A stretch of 64,000 nucleotides of DNA from assembly GCF_019834675.1 (NCBI RefSeq), contig NZ_JABUBU010000002.1, forward strand, positions 248,001 through 312,000, read 5' to 3'. The DNA is from Rhodococcoides corynebacterioides (GTDB lineage: Bacteria > Actinomycetota > Actinomycetes > Mycobacteriales > Mycobacteriaceae). Positions 1-10,974 of the stretch are shown here, one piece after another; within the stretch, counting starts at the first letter, position 1, and the number at the start of each line of letters is the position of its first letter. The translations under genes were made by a program, and so were the position numbers. The notes below the pieces were generated by a model. The model saw only the letters and a list, made by a program, of their open reading frames with translations. It was not told where the DNA came from and searched no databases.

Positions 1-1
1 G

Positions 2-646
2 ACGATGTTCATCCCCGTCACCCTGCTGGTGGGGCTGACGCTGCTGCCGTTCGGCGACCTCGGCGGAGTGCGGGTGGACACCGTGGTGCCGGCGGTCATG
101 ACGGTGGCCGTGATGTCGACGGCGTTCACCGGCCAGGCCATCGCCGTCGGGTTCGACCGCCGGTACGGCGCGCTGAAACGCCTGGGGGCCACCGCCCTGC
201 CGTCCTGGGGCATCATCGCCGGCAAGTCGCTGGCGGTCGGTGTGGTCGTGGTTCTGCAGTCGGCCGTGCTCGGCGTCATCGGTGCGGCGCTGGGATGGCG
301 CCCGACGCTGCTCGGACTCGGCGTGGGGGCGCTGGTGATCGCCCTGGGCACGGTGACGTTCGCCACGATGGGTCTCCTGCTCGGCGGCACCCTACGCGCG
401 GAGATCGTGCTCGCCCTGGCCAACATCGCGTGGTTCGTCATGCTCGGCGTCGGGAGCATCGTCTTCGCCGACGACGCTCTGCCCGGCATCGTGCGTACGC
501 TGGCCCGCTGCATCCCCAGCGGTGCGATGGCCGAGACCCTCGAGCAGGCCGTCGTCGGCCGGGTCGACACGGTGGGCATCGTCGTCCTGCTGGTCTGGGC
601 CGCGGTCTGCGGCGTCTTGGCCACGCGGAAGTTCTCGTTCACCTGA
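2..646 (+). CDS. ABC-2 type transporter permease, 5'-truncated by the window edge
   Basis: Integral membrane protein of about 214 visible residues with roughly five hydrophobic segments and a short cytoplasmic C-terminus. The reading frame is open to the window edge, and such permeases are usually about 250-260 residues, so the true start is probably upstream. The loop 'GFDRRYGALKRLGATAL' is typical of ABC-2 (drug/lipid exporter) permeases, which pair with a separate ATPase. In M. tuberculosis a permease of this kind (Rv1457c) lies beside the ctaA homologue and its ATPase Rv1458c, so the ATPase here is probably just left of the window (inference from synteny). The substrate is unknown. The stop is TGA, 69 bp before ctaA on the same strand. 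Confidence 0.8.
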   Translation, partial: TMFIPVTLLVGLTLLPFGDLGGVRVDTVVPAVMTVAVMSTAFTGQAIAVGFDRRYGALKRLGATALPSWGIIAGKSLAVGVVVVLQSAVLGVIGAALGWRPTLLGLGVGALVIALGTVTFATMGLLLGGTLRAEIVLALANIAWFVMLGVGSIVFADDALPGIVRTLARCIPSGAMAETLEQAVVGRVDTVGIVVLLVWAAVCGVLATRKFSFT

Positions 647-702
647 CGTCCGCGCCGCCCGTCCGGCGGCTCCTCCACTACAGGGCGTAGGAGTCGGGCG
701 AC

Positions 703-708
703 TACCAT
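703..708 (+). promoter_or_regulatory. putative -10 box of ctaA (leaderless type)
   Basis: TACCAT (TANNNT pattern) ends 7 bases before the ctaA GTG. No convincing Shine-Dalgarno sequence precedes that GTG, so transcription would begin at or next to the start codon. Inference from spacing only. Confidence 0.4.
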
Positions 709-715
709 CGATGCC

Positions 716-1693
716 GTGCGCCGCGCCTATCTCTCCCTCGTCGACCGGCTGCCCCTCCCGTCGGTGCGTGTGCAGCGCATCATCGCCTTCCTGGTGATCC
801 TGACGCAGGGCGGCATCTCCGTCACCGGCGCCGTCGTGCGCGTGACGGGCTCCGGCCTCGGGTGCCCCACCTGGCCGCAGTGCTTCCCCGGCAGTTTCAC
901 GCCCGTCGGGATCTCCGAGGTGCCGGTGATCCACCAGGCGGTCGAGTTCGGCAACCGCATGCTCACGTTCCTCGTGGTCCTCACCGCCGCCGCGATCGTC
1001 CTGGCCGTGACCCGCGCACGCCGACGTCGCGAAGTCGTCGTCTACGCGTGGCTCATGCCGGCCGGCACGGTGCTGCAGGCGGGCGTCGGCGGCATCACCG
1101 TGCTCACCGGTCTGCTGTGGTGGACCGTGGCGATCCACCTGGTGATCTCGATGCTGATGGTGTGGCTCGCGACCCTGCTGTTCCACAAGATCGGGGAGCG
1201 GGACGACGCGATGTCCATCGCCGCCGTCCCCGCACCGCTGCGGTGGCTCACGGCACTGTCCGCCGTCGTTCTCGCGGGCGTGCTGGTCGCCGGCACCATG
1301 GTCACCGGCGCCGGCCCGCACGCCGGTGATGCGGACGTCGCCCGGCTCGAGGTGGAGATCGTCACCCTGGTCCACCTGCATGCTGAGCTGCTGGTCGGCT
1401 ATCTGGCCCTGCTGGTCGGACTGACGTTCGGGGTCTACGCCGTCGGCCGCGCGGGCGCCACCACCCTCAAACGACGGCTGCACGTCCTGTTGGCGCTGGT
1501 TCTCGCCCAGTCGACGGTGGGCATCGTCCAGTACTTCACCGACGTGCCCGCGGCCCTGGTGGCCGTGCACGTCGCCGGTGCGGCGCTGTGCACCGCGGCC
1601 ACCGCCGCCGTGTGGGCCGCCTGCCGGGAGCGCGAGGAGGCACCCGGCGCCGAGGCTCAGAGCCCGTTGCGTGCCTTCGGGAACCGCGTCTGA
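716..1693 (+). CDS. ctaA: haem A synthase CtaA (COX15 family)
   Basis: Oxidises haem O to haem A for aa3-type cytochrome c oxidase in the cytoplasmic membrane. The 325-residue protein has about eight membrane segments. The expected features are visible: a cysteine pair in 'GCPTWPQC' (Cys50, Cys56), and candidate haem ligands His73 (VIHQAVEFGNR), His141, His220/His222 (LVHLHAELL) and His285 (AVHVAGAAL). The GTG start follows a TANNNT box by 7 bases, supporting it over internal starts. It is transcribed toward, and overlaps by 37 bp, the small gene on the other strand. ctaB, the preceding enzyme of the pathway, lies nearby at 3.1-4.1 kb. Confidence 0.93.
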   Translation: MRRAYLSLVDRLPLPSVRVQRIIAFLVILTQGGISVTGAVVRVTGSGLGCPTWPQCFPGSFTPVGISEVPVIHQAVEFGNRMLTFLVVLTAAAIVLAVTRARRRREVVVYAWLMPAGTVLQAGVGGITVLTGLLWWTVAIHLVISMLMVWLATLLFHKIGERDDAMSIAAVPAPLRWLTALSAVVLAGVLVAGTMVTGAGPHAGDADVARLEVEIVTLVHLHAELLVGYLALLVGLTFGVYAVGRAGATTLKRRLHVLLALVLAQSTVGIVQYFTDVPAALVAVHVAGAALCTAATAAVWAACREREEAPGAEAQSPLRAFGNRV

Positions 1694-2037
1694 CGGGCCA
1701 CCCACCCGGCCATCTGCGCGAAGTGGCCCTTGCGCGGTGTCACGACCGAACTGAGGTCGCGGTCCCACTCGCCCACCGTCACCGAGTCCAGGCTGTCCAC
1801 CACCGCGTGCGCCGTCCGGAGGTCCGGCGCGACGCGGTCACCGAGGATGCCGTCCGCGCCGACGAGGGTGACGCGCACACCCGCCCGGCCGAGGGGCTGC
1901 AGAACCGCGGTGGCCGACCCACCGTGGGCGTCGACGAAGGACGAGATCGACGAGCGCAGACGAGACGGCGGAGCGGCGGTCTCGGTGCCCTGCGGCGACT
2001 GGCCCTTCGGTGCGTTCTCGAGGCTCTCGGTGGTCAT
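1657..2037 (-). CDS. conserved hypothetical protein, 126 aa (position of mycobacterial Rv1455)
   Basis: Soluble protein with a polar N-terminus (about residues 1-35) and a compact domain containing 'GRAGVRVTLVGADGILGDRV' and 'HAVVDSLDSVTVGEWDR'. I recognise no catalytic motif. It sits between ctaA and qor on the opposite strand, as Rv1455 does in M. tuberculosis, so orthology is inferred from position. The 3' end overlaps ctaA tail to tail by 37 bp. The ATG is preceded by TATCGT at 2045-2050 with a 7-base spacer, suggesting a leaderless message. The function is unknown; a role linked to oxidase or quinone metabolism would be a guess from neighbours. Confidence 0.75.
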   Translation of the reverse strand: MTTESLENAPKGQSPQGTETAAPPSRLRSSISSFVDAHGGSATAVLQPLGRAGVRVTLVGADGILGDRVAPDLRTAHAVVDSLDSVTVGEWDRDLSSVVTPRKGHFAQMAGWVARQTRFPKARNGL

Positions 2038-2044
2038 GACAGCG

Positions 2045-2050
2045 ACGATA
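2045..2050 (-). promoter_or_regulatory. putative -10 box of the small gene at 1657-2037
   Basis: On the minus strand TATCGT lies exactly 7 bases before the ATG, with no Shine-Dalgarno between. It fits the TANNNT/leaderless arrangement seen repeatedly in this window. Confidence 0.4.
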
Positions 2051-2144
2051 GCCGATGGCGAGCGCGCGACGCGGACCGACGCTACCGGCGGGTAACCTCC
2101 GCCGGATCCGGCGCGATCGCCCGCGCCGATGACAGACTGCGGAC

Positions 2145-3113
2145 ATGCGCGCCATCCTCGTGACCCGAACCGGTGAACCCGACGTCCTCGACCTCACCGA
2201 CGTCCCCGACCCCCGTCCCGGCGCGCAGGACCTCCTCGTCCGCGTCGAGGCCGCCGGCATCAACTACATCGACACCTACTTCCGCACCGGGACGTACCCC
2301 CGTGAGCTGCCCTACGTGCCGGGCGACGAGGGCACCGGCGTCGTCGAGGCGGTGGGCGAGCAGGTCGGCGGGGACTTCTCGGTCGGCGATCGGGTGGCCT
2401 GGGCGTCGGCACCCGGCAGCTACGCCGAGCTCGCCGTCGTGCCCGCGGCCGTCGCCGTTCGCGTCCCGGACGGCGTCGACGCACCGGTGGCCGCATCGGT
2501 GCTGCTGCAGGGCATGACCGCCCACTACCTCGTCGAATCCACCTACCCCGTCCAATCGGGTGACACGGTCCTGATCCACGCCGGCGCGGGCGGCGTCGGG
2601 CTGATCCTCACCCAACTCGTCGTCGCGAAGGGGGCCACGGCGATCACGACGGTCTCGACCGACGAGAAGGCCGACCTCAGCCGCGGAGCGGGTGCGGCGC
2701 ACGTGCTGCGCTACGAGGACGACATCGCGGCGCGGGTGCGCGAGATCACCGACGGCGAGGGGGTGGCGGCCACCTACGACGGCGTCGGCCGCACCACGTT
2801 CGACGCCAGCGTCGCGAGCACGCGGATCCGCGGCACGGTGGCTCTGTTCGGTGCGGCGAGCGGCCCGGTCCCACCGGTGGACCCGCAGCTGCTCAACCGC
2901 AGTGGATCGTTGTTCCTGACCCGCCCCACCCTGGTGCACCACGTCCGGGACCGGGCCGAGCTCGAGTGGCGAGCGGGTGCGGTGATGGCGGCCGTGGCCG
3001 ACGGGACGCTGACGGTGACCGTCGGGCGTCGGTACCCCCTGGCGGACGCACGTCGGGCCCACGAGGACCTGGAGGGACGTCGGACCACGGGCTCGATCGT
3101 GCTCGAGCCGTGA
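2145..3113 (+). CDS. qor: NAD(P)H:quinone oxidoreductase, zeta-crystallin-like MDR family
   Basis: A 322-residue zinc-independent medium-chain dehydrogenase/reductase. The N-terminal GroES-like domain carries 'EAAGINYIDTYFRTGTYP' and 'PYVPGDEGTGVVEAVGE', and the Rossmann domain has the nucleotide loop 'AGAGGVG' (about 146-152). There are no structural-zinc cysteines, as expected for quinone reductases that reduce quinones with NADPH. M. tuberculosis has qor (Rv1454c) in the same neighbourhood. The ATG follows CAGACT (2133-2138) by 6 bases, a weak leaderless-type signal. It converges on ctaB with only 4 bp between the stops. The physiological substrate is not deducible. Confidence 0.88.
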   Translation: MRAILVTRTGEPDVLDLTDVPDPRPGAQDLLVRVEAAGINYIDTYFRTGTYPRELPYVPGDEGTGVVEAVGEQVGGDFSVGDRVAWASAPGSYAELAVVPAAVAVRVPDGVDAPVAASVLLQGMTAHYLVESTYPVQSGDTVLIHAGAGGVGLILTQLVVAKGATAITTVSTDEKADLSRGAGAAHVLRYEDDIAARVREITDGEGVAATYDGVGRTTFDASVASTRIRGTVALFGAASGPVPPVDPQLLNRSGSLFLTRPTLVHHVRDRAELEWRAGAVMAAVADGTLTVTVGRRYPLADARRAHEDLEGRRTTGSIVLEP

Positions 3114-3117
3114 CGGG

Positions 3118-4104
3118 TCAGAAGCCGAGCATCTCGCTCACGGTGGCGCCGCCGATGACGGCGTCCACCGCGAGTCCGAGGAAGACGACGGCGAGGTAGT
3201 TGTTCGACTGCAGGAACAGGCGCAGCGGCTTGACCGGTCGACCCTTGCGGACCCCGGAGTACAGCTGGTGTGCCATGACCAGGAACCACGTCCCGGCCAC
3301 CAGGGCGATCGCCGCGTAGATCACGCCCGCGGCCGGCACCAGGGCCAGGGTGGCCACGACGGTGAGCCAGGTGTAGATCACGATCTGGCGGGTGACCACC
3401 TGCTCGGTCGCCACCACCGGCAGCATCGGCACACCCGCGGCCTCGTAGTCGTCCTTGTAGCGCATGGCGAGCGCCCAGGTGTGCGGCGGCGTCCAGAAGA
3501 AGATCACGAGGAACAGCACCACGGCCTGCCACCCGACGGTCCCGGTGACGGCGGCCCAGCCGACCAGCGCCGGCATGCACCCGGCCGCGCCGCCCCAGAC
3601 GACGTTCTGCGAGGTCCGCCGCTTGAGGCCCTTGGTGTAGACGAAGACGTAGAACAGGATGGTCGCGACGACCAGCGCAGCGGCCAGCAGGTTGGCCGCC
3701 CACCAGAGCCAGAGGAACGACGCCGCGCCGAGGACGACACCGAAGATCAACGCGTGCCGGGTGGGCACCGCCGCACGGGCGAGGGGACGCCGGGCGGTGC
3801 GCTTCATGACCTTGTCGATGTCGGCGTCGACCACGCAGTTGAGCGTGTTGGCGCTGGCCGCGCCCATCCAGCCGCCGAACAGCGTGGCGAAGAGGAGGGG
3901 CAGATCCACCGAGCCGCGGTCCGCGAGCAGCATCGTCGGAATGGTCGCGACCAGAAGAAGTTCGATGACCCGAGGCTTGGTGAGTGCGAGGTACGCCGCG
4001 GCCCGCGCGAGCAGTCGACCGGGCAGCGACGTCGGCGCCGGCCGGGAGCTCACCTGCGGACTGTCGGCGAACCCGTGTCCACTCGGGCTCTGCCGCATCG
4101 CCAC
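3118..4104 (-). CDS. ctaB: protohaem IX farnesyltransferase (haem O synthase)
   Basis: UbiA-family membrane prenyltransferase that adds a farnesyl group to haem B, giving haem O for CtaA. About 328 residues with some eight or nine membrane helices. The first Asp-rich site is '[18 protein letters not shown]' and the second region is '[16 protein letters not shown]', as in COX10/CtaB. The start chosen is GTG at 4104, six bases after GGGAGA. An ATG six bases further in (4098) would give 326 residues but has a long spacer. It is divergent from tkt across 213 bp that should hold both promoters. Confidence 0.92.
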   Translation of the reverse strand: MAMRQSPSGHGFADSPQVSSRPAPTSLPGRLLARAAAYLALTKPRVIELLLVATIPTMLLADRGSVDLPLLFATLFGGWMGAASANTLNCVVDADIDKVMKRTARRPLARAAVPTRHALIFGVVLGAASFLWLWWAANLLAAALVVATILFYVFVYTKGLKRRTSQNVVWGGAAGCMPALVGWAAVTGTVGWQAVVLFLVIFFWTPPHTWALAMRYKDDYEAAGVPMLPVVATEQVVTRQIVIYTWLTVVATLALVPAAGVIYAAIALVAGTWFLVMAHQLYSGVRKGRPVKPLRLFLQSNNYLAVVFLGLAVDAVIGGATVSEMLGF

Positions 4105-4238
4105 TCGAATTCTCCCAACCACATCCACGCGCGCGTCACCACCGGATCCGGTGGCACTACTACACGCGATGGTAGACGCCGCCGGTGTCATCGCCCCAAT
4201 CGGCGGGTACCACGACGACACCGCCCACCCCGAAGAAC

Positions 4239-4244
4239 TAGGCT
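4239..4244 (+). promoter_or_regulatory. putative -10 box of the tkt operon
   Basis: TAGGCT in the ctaB/tkt divergent region would start a message with a leader of about 65 bases before the tkt GTG, which has its own Shine-Dalgarno (AGGAGA, 4303-4308). The same hexamer lies upstream of gap, ribBA, rpe and fmt. No clear -35 is seen. Confidence 0.35.
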
Positions 4245-4317
4245 CGTCGTGTGAGCGATCACCGCTCGCACCGCTGTACCGGCCACCCACCCCGACAGTG
4301 TCAGGAGACCCTCGCTC

Positions 4318-6417
<2,100 letters not shown>

Positions 6418-6423
6418 GAACTC

Positions 6424-7542
6424 ATGACACAGAACACGAACCTCGAGCAGCTCTCGGCCGCCGGGGTGTCCGTCTGGCTCGACGACCTCTCCCGCACCCG
6501 CATCGAGTCCGGCAACCTGAAGGAGCTGATCGACACCAAGTCGGTGGTGGGCGTCACCACCAACCCGTCGATCTTCCAGGCCGCCCTGAGCGCCGGGACC
6601 GCCTACGACGAGCAGGTGAACCAGCTCGCCGCGCAGGGTGCCGACGTCGACACCGTCATCCGCACCGTCACCACCGACGACGTGCGCAACGCGTGCGACG
6701 TCTTCGCCCCGGTGTACCAGGCGACGGCGGGTGTGGACGGCCGCGTCTCCATCGAGGTCGACCCGCGCATCGCGCACGACACCGACAAGACCGTCGCGCA
6801 GGCGATCGAGCTGTGGAAGATCGTCGACCGGCCGAACCTGCTCATCAAGATCCCCGCCACGGAGGCCGGAATCCCGGCCATCGCCAAGGTGATCGGCGAG
6901 GGCATCAGCGTCAACGTCACGCTGATCTTCTCCGTCGAGCGTTACGAGGCGGTCATGAACGCTTACCTCGAGGGCCTCGAGGCCGCCGCGGCGGCCGGGC
7001 ACGACCTCGACTCGATCCACTCGGTGGCATCGTTCTTCGTCTCCCGCGTCGACACCGAGGTGGACAAGCGCCTCGACGCCATCGGCACCCCGGAGGCGAC
7101 GGAGCTCAAGGGCAAGGCCGCGCTGGCCAACGCGCGCCTCGCCTACAGCGCCTACCAGCAGGTGTTCGAGGTCGGCGCGCGCTTCCAGAGCATGCTCGAC
7201 CAGGGCGCGCGGCCCCAGCGGCCGCTGTGGGCCTCCACGGGGGTCAAGGACCCGTCGTTGCCCGACACCCTGTACGTCACCGAGCTCGTCGCGCCCAACA
7301 CGGTCAACACCATGCCGGAGAAGACCATGGACGCCGTCGCCGATCACGGCGAGATCACCGGGGACACCGTCACCGGCACCGGCCCGGACTCGCAGGCCGT
7401 CTTCGATCGACTCGCGGCGCTCGGCATCGACCTGACCGACGTCTTCCTCGTGCTCGAGAACGAGGGCGTCGAGAAGTTCGAGTCCGCGTGGGGCGAGCTC
7501 CTGGACGCCACCCGCGGCCAACTCGACGCCGCCACGAGCTGA
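6424..7542 (+). CDS. tal: transaldolase
   Basis: Transfers a dihydroxyacetone unit from sedoheptulose-7-phosphate to glyceraldehyde-3-phosphate by a Schiff-base mechanism. The 372-residue length fits the long actinobacterial TalB-type group. Signatures: '[13 protein letters not shown]', the Schiff-base lysine in '[12 protein letters not shown]', '[14 protein letters not shown]' and '[17 protein letters not shown]'. It lies between tkt (6 bp) and zwf (3 bp), so it is surely co-transcribed. No pgi gene separates tal and zwf. Confidence 0.96.
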   Translation: MTQNTNLEQLSAAGVSVWLDDLSRTRIESGNLKELIDTKSVVGVTTNPSIFQAALSAGTAYDEQVNQLAAQGADVDTVIRTVTTDDVRNACDVFAPVYQATAGVDGRVSIEVDPRIAHDTDKTVAQAIELWKIVDRPNLLIKIPATEAGIPAIAKVIGEGISVNVTLIFSVERYEAVMNAYLEGLEAAAAAGHDLDSIHSVASFFVSRVDTEVDKRLDAIGTPEATELKGKAALANARLAYSAYQQVFEVGARFQSMLDQGARPQRPLWASTGVKDPSLPDTLYVTELVAPNTVNTMPEKTMDAVADHGEITGDTVTGTGPDSQAVFDRLAALGIDLTDVFLVLENEGVEKFESAWGELLDATRGQLDAATS

Positions 7543-7545
7543 CCG

Positions 7546-9066
7546 ATGTCGGGCAATCCCTTACGGGACGGTCGCGACAAGCGTCTGCCGAGGATCGCCG
7601 GGCCCTGCAGCCTGGTGATCTTCGGCGTCACCGGCGATCTCGCGCGCAAGAAGCTGATGCCGGCGGTCTACGACCTGGCCAACCGCGGTCTGCTGCCCCC
7701 GGGGTTCGCGCTGGTCGGCTTCGCCCGACGCGACTGGTCGGACCAGGACTTCGGCACGATCGTCCACGACGCCGTCCGGGAACACTCCCGCACGCCGTTC
7801 CGTGAGGACGTGTGGGAGCGCTTGGCGGAAGGCCTGCGCTTCGTCGAGGGCACGTTCGACGACGCCGGGGCGTTCGAGCGATTGAAGGACACGCTCGCCC
7901 AGCTCGACGTCGAACGCGGCACCGGCGGCAATCACGCGTTCTACCTGTCCATTCCGCCGGGTGCGTTCCCGACGGTGTGCGAGCAGCTCTCGTCGTCCGG
8001 TCTGGCCACCGGTGACGGCGAGAGCTGGCGCCGGGTGGTGATCGAGAAGCCGTTCGGCCACGACCTGCAGAGCGCGAAGGATCTCAACGCCGTGGTCAAC
8101 CGGGTGTTCCCGGAGGACACGGTGTTCCGTATCGACCACTACCTGGGCAAGGAGACGGTCCAGAACATCCTGGCGCTGCGCTTCGCCAACCAGCTCTTCG
8201 ACCCGATCTGGAACGCGCACTACGTCGACCACGTGCAGATCACGATGGCCGAGGACATCGGCCTCGGCGGTCGAGCGGGGTACTACGACGGCATCGGCGC
8301 GGCGCGCGACGTCATCCAGAACCACCTCCTCCAACTGCTGGCCATCACGGCCATGGAGGAGCCGGTCAGCTTCCGCCCGTCGGAGCTGCAGACCGAGAAG
8401 ATCAAGGTGCTCTCGGCGACCAAACTGGCCGAGCCGTTCGCCGAGACCGCCGCGCGCGGTCAGTACACGGCGGGCTGGCAGGGCAGTCAGCGGGTGAAGG
8501 GCCTCAAGGAGGAGGAGGGGTTCGACGCCGAGTCGAACACCGAGACCTACGCCGCGATCACCCTCGAGGTGGACACCCGCCGGTGGAGCGGCGTGCCGTT
8601 CTACCTGCGCACCGGCAAGTCCCTCGGACGCCGTGTCACCGAGATCGCCGTGGTGTTCAAGCGTGCCCCGCACCTGCCCTTCGACGCGACCATGACCGAG
8701 GAACTCGGTCAGAACGCCCTGGTCATCCGGGTGCAGCCGGACGAGGGCGTGACCATGCGGTTCGGCTCCAAGGTGCCGGGATCGTCCATGCAGGTGCGCG
8801 ACGTAAGCATGGACTTCAGCTACGGGCAGGCCTTCACCGAGTCCTCCCCCGAGGCGTACGAGCGGCTCATCCTCGACGTGTTGCTCGGGGAACCCTCGCT
8901 GTTCCCGGTCAACGAGGAAGTCGAACTCTCCTGGAAGATCCTCGATCCCATCCTGGAGTTCTGGGCGTCGGGCGGCACCGCCGACCCGTACGAGGCCGGA
9001 ACGTGGGGTCCGGAGTCGGCCAACGAGATGATGGAACGCACCGGACGTGAATGGAGAAGACCGTGA
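7546..9066 (+). CDS. zwf: glucose-6-phosphate 1-dehydrogenase
   Basis: First, NADP-reducing step of the oxidative pentose phosphate pathway. 506 residues, standard length. The dinucleotide fold motif '[11 protein letters not shown]' is near residue 27, and the active-site signature 'RIDHYLGKE' near residue 195 supplies the catalytic His and substrate-binding Lys. '[11 protein letters not shown]' is also conserved. The stop TGA overlaps the opcA GTG (GTGA), so translation is probably coupled. OpcA is an assembly and redox-responsive partner of G6PDH in actinobacteria and cyanobacteria (family knowledge). Confidence 0.97.
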   Translation: MSGNPLRDGRDKRLPRIAGPCSLVIFGVTGDLARKKLMPAVYDLANRGLLPPGFALVGFARRDWSDQDFGTIVHDAVREHSRTPFREDVWERLAEGLRFVEGTFDDAGAFERLKDTLAQLDVERGTGGNHAFYLSIPPGAFPTVCEQLSSSGLATGDGESWRRVVIEKPFGHDLQSAKDLNAVVNRVFPEDTVFRIDHYLGKETVQNILALRFANQLFDPIWNAHYVDHVQITMAEDIGLGGRAGYYDGIGAARDVIQNHLLQLLAITAMEEPVSFRPSELQTEKIKVLSATKLAEPFAETAARGQYTAGWQGSQRVKGLKEEEGFDAESNTETYAAITLEVDTRRWSGVPFYLRTGKSLGRRVTEIAVVFKRAPHLPFDATMTEELGQNALVIRVQPDEGVTMRFGSKVPGSSMQVRDVSMDFSYGQAFTESSPEAYERLILDVLLGEPSLFPVNEEVELSWKILDPILEFWASGGTADPYEAGTWGPESANEMMERTGREWRRP

Positions 9067-9971
9067 TCGTCGACCTCCCCGCCACCACGACGGCCGACGT
9101 GTCCAAGAAGCTCGTCGCGCTCCGGGAGTCCGGCGGCGCCGTCACGCTCGGCCGGGTACTCACCCTCGTGGTGCTCACCAAGAGCGTGTCCGGCGCCGAG
9201 GACGCGATCGCCGCCGCCAACGAGGCCAGTCGCGAGCACCCCTGCCGTGTCATCGTCCTCGCCCCCGACGACCGTGACGCGCCGCCCGGGCTCGACGCCC
9301 AGATCCGCGTCGGCGGCGACGCCGGAGCGTCCGAGGTGGTCGTGTTGCGTCTGCACGGTGATCTCGCGGACCACGAGGACAGCGTCGTCGTACCGTTCCT
9401 GCTGCCCGACACCCCCGTGGTGGCCTGGTGGCCCGACGAGGCGCCCCCGGTCCCGGGCAAGGACAAGGTGGGCAAGCTCGCGATCCGCCGGATCACGGAC
9501 GCGACCAACGCGCCCGATCCGCGGTCCGCCATCGCCGGCCGCCTCGCGTCGTACACCAAGGGGGACACCGACCTGGCGTGGTCGCGCATCACCTACTGGC
9601 GCGCGCTGCTCACCACCGCGCTCGACCAGGTCGACGAGCCGGTCGAGTCCGTCCTGGTGTCGGGGCTGTGGGAGGAGCCCGCACTCGACATCCTCGCCGG
9701 ATGGCTGGCGGGCCGATTGTCCGTGCCGGTCACGCGACGCGTCGGACCGTTGACCGTCGAGATGCGGCTGGTCGGCGGCGGAGTGGTCTCCCTCTCCCGA
9801 CCTCAGACGGGTACCACCGCGACGCTCACCCGCACGGGGCAGCCGGACACCCTCGTCTCGCTCGCGCGGCGAGAGACCCGCGACTGCCTGGCCGAGGAAC
9901 TGCGCCGACTCGACCGCGACGAGATCTACGAGGAGGCGCTCGCCGCCCTCGGGAAGGTGACGTATGAGTGA
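9063..9971 (+). CDS. opcA: glucose-6-phosphate dehydrogenase assembly protein OpcA
   Basis: OpcA binds G6PDH and promotes its oligomerisation and activity. The 302 residues include the conserved N-terminal start '[17 protein letters not shown]', 'PDTPVVAWWPDEAPP' and the C-terminal 'RRETRDCLAEELRRLD'. The start chosen is GTG 9063, which makes a 4-base overlap with zwf, has GGAGA a few bases upstream and matches the family N-terminus. An ATG at 9051 would add four residues. It overlaps pgl by 8 bp at the other end. Confidence 0.92.
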   Translation: MIVDLPATTTADVSKKLVALRESGGAVTLGRVLTLVVLTKSVSGAEDAIAAANEASREHPCRVIVLAPDDRDAPPGLDAQIRVGGDAGASEVVVLRLHGDLADHEDSVVVPFLLPDTPVVAWWPDEAPPVPGKDKVGKLAIRRITDATNAPDPRSAIAGRLASYTKGDTDLAWSRITYWRALLTTALDQVDEPVESVLVSGLWEEPALDILAGWLAGRLSVPVTRRVGPLTVEMRLVGGGVVSLSRPQTGTTATLTRTGQPDTLVSLARRETRDCLAEELRRLDRDEIYEEALAALGKVTYE

Positions 9972-10692
9972 GATCGTCCGCTCCGCCGACCAGCAGGCGT
10001 TGGCCCGCGCGGCCGCCGAGCGCATCGTGGCCCGAACCGTGGAGGCGCAGCGCGCTCGCGGATCCGCCTCGCTGATCCTCACCGGCGGGGGCACGGGCGT
10101 CGCCACCCTCGCGGCGGTGCGCGATCTCGGCGGCGACGTCGACTGGTCCGCCGTCGACGTCTTCTACGGCGACGAGCGGTTCCTCCCGGAGGGCGACCCG
10201 GAGCGCAACCACGTGCAGGCGCGCGAGGCCCTGCTCGACCACGTCGACCTCGACCCCGCGCGCGTCCACGTGATGGCGTCCTCCGACGTTCCCCCCGGCG
10301 ACATCCAGGCCGCCGCCGTGGCGTACCACCAGGCGATCGCCGCGTTCGCCGGCCCGTCCGGTGAGCCGACCTTCGACGTCCATCTGCTGGGGATGGGTCC
10401 CGACTCGCACATCAACTCGCTGTTCGCTCGTTCCGACGCCGTGCGGGAGACCGAGCGACTGGTCCTCGCCGTCACCGACTCGCCCAAGCCGCCGCCGGAG
10501 CGCATCACCCTCACGCTCCCCGCGGTGCGTCGCGCCCGGCACGTGTTCCTGCTGGTGTCCGGCGAGGGCAAGGCGGAGGCGGTCGCCGCCTGTGTCGGCG
10601 GAGCCGACCCGACCGAGCATCCCGCCGCCGGAGCCGCGGGCCTCGAGTCCACCGTGTGGTTCCTCGACGACGGGTCCGCGTCCCGGCTCTGA
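9964..10692 (+). CDS. pgl: 6-phosphogluconolactonase
   Basis: Hydrolyses the lactone made by Zwf. The 242 residues have the NagB/6PGL fold signatures 'LTGGGTGVATLAAV', 'FYGDERFLPEGDPERN' and 'LGMGPDSHINSLF'. The family usually has GPDGH; here Gly is Ser but the catalytic His is kept, so activity is expected. Last gene of the pentose phosphate operon; the ATG lies inside the opcA end (ATGAGTGA). It converges on ppc. Confidence 0.93.
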   Translation: MSEIVRSADQQALARAAAERIVARTVEAQRARGSASLILTGGGTGVATLAAVRDLGGDVDWSAVDVFYGDERFLPEGDPERNHVQAREALLDHVDLDPARVHVMASSDVPPGDIQAAAVAYHQAIAAFAGPSGEPTFDVHLLGMGPDSHINSLFARSDAVRETERLVLAVTDSPKPPPERITLTLPAVRRARHVFLLVSGEGKAEAVAACVGGADPTEHPAAGAAGLESTVWFLDDGSASRL

Positions 10693-10974
10693 CGGTCACC
10701 GACCGGCGGTGTTCGGATCTCCGCGGCGACGCGCGTCGTCGGCTCCACCGGGGTGATCCCGACGGCACGTGAGCCCCGCGGGTCCGCCGCCGGCCCGTCG
10801 TGGAACGCCGCGTCGCCAGGCGGACCATGCTGCGGCGCAACGGTTCTCGATCGATCCGGACATGCGGGCCTCGCTCTGTGGACGAAATGCTCGGTGGACG
10901 GAGTCGCCGGGCCGGCGACCTACCCGATTCGACGTCGCCGGGCACCGTCCGGTTCCCCCGTCCCCGCACTCCCC
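10693..10974. other. convergent pgl/ppc intergenic region
   Basis: 282 bp between two converging stop codons. I find no credible gene. A near-perfect inverted repeat at 10903-10919 (arms GTCGCCGG/CCGGCGAC around one base) could fold as a GC-rich terminator, but it lacks a T-run. Otherwise nothing recognisable. Confidence 0.4.

Noticed and set aside
392..1768. Long open frame antisense to the permease and ctaA
   Set aside because: Low-complexity Arg/Gly/His/Asp-rich translation typical of the opposite strand of high-GC genes. The sense frame encodes a clear CtaA.
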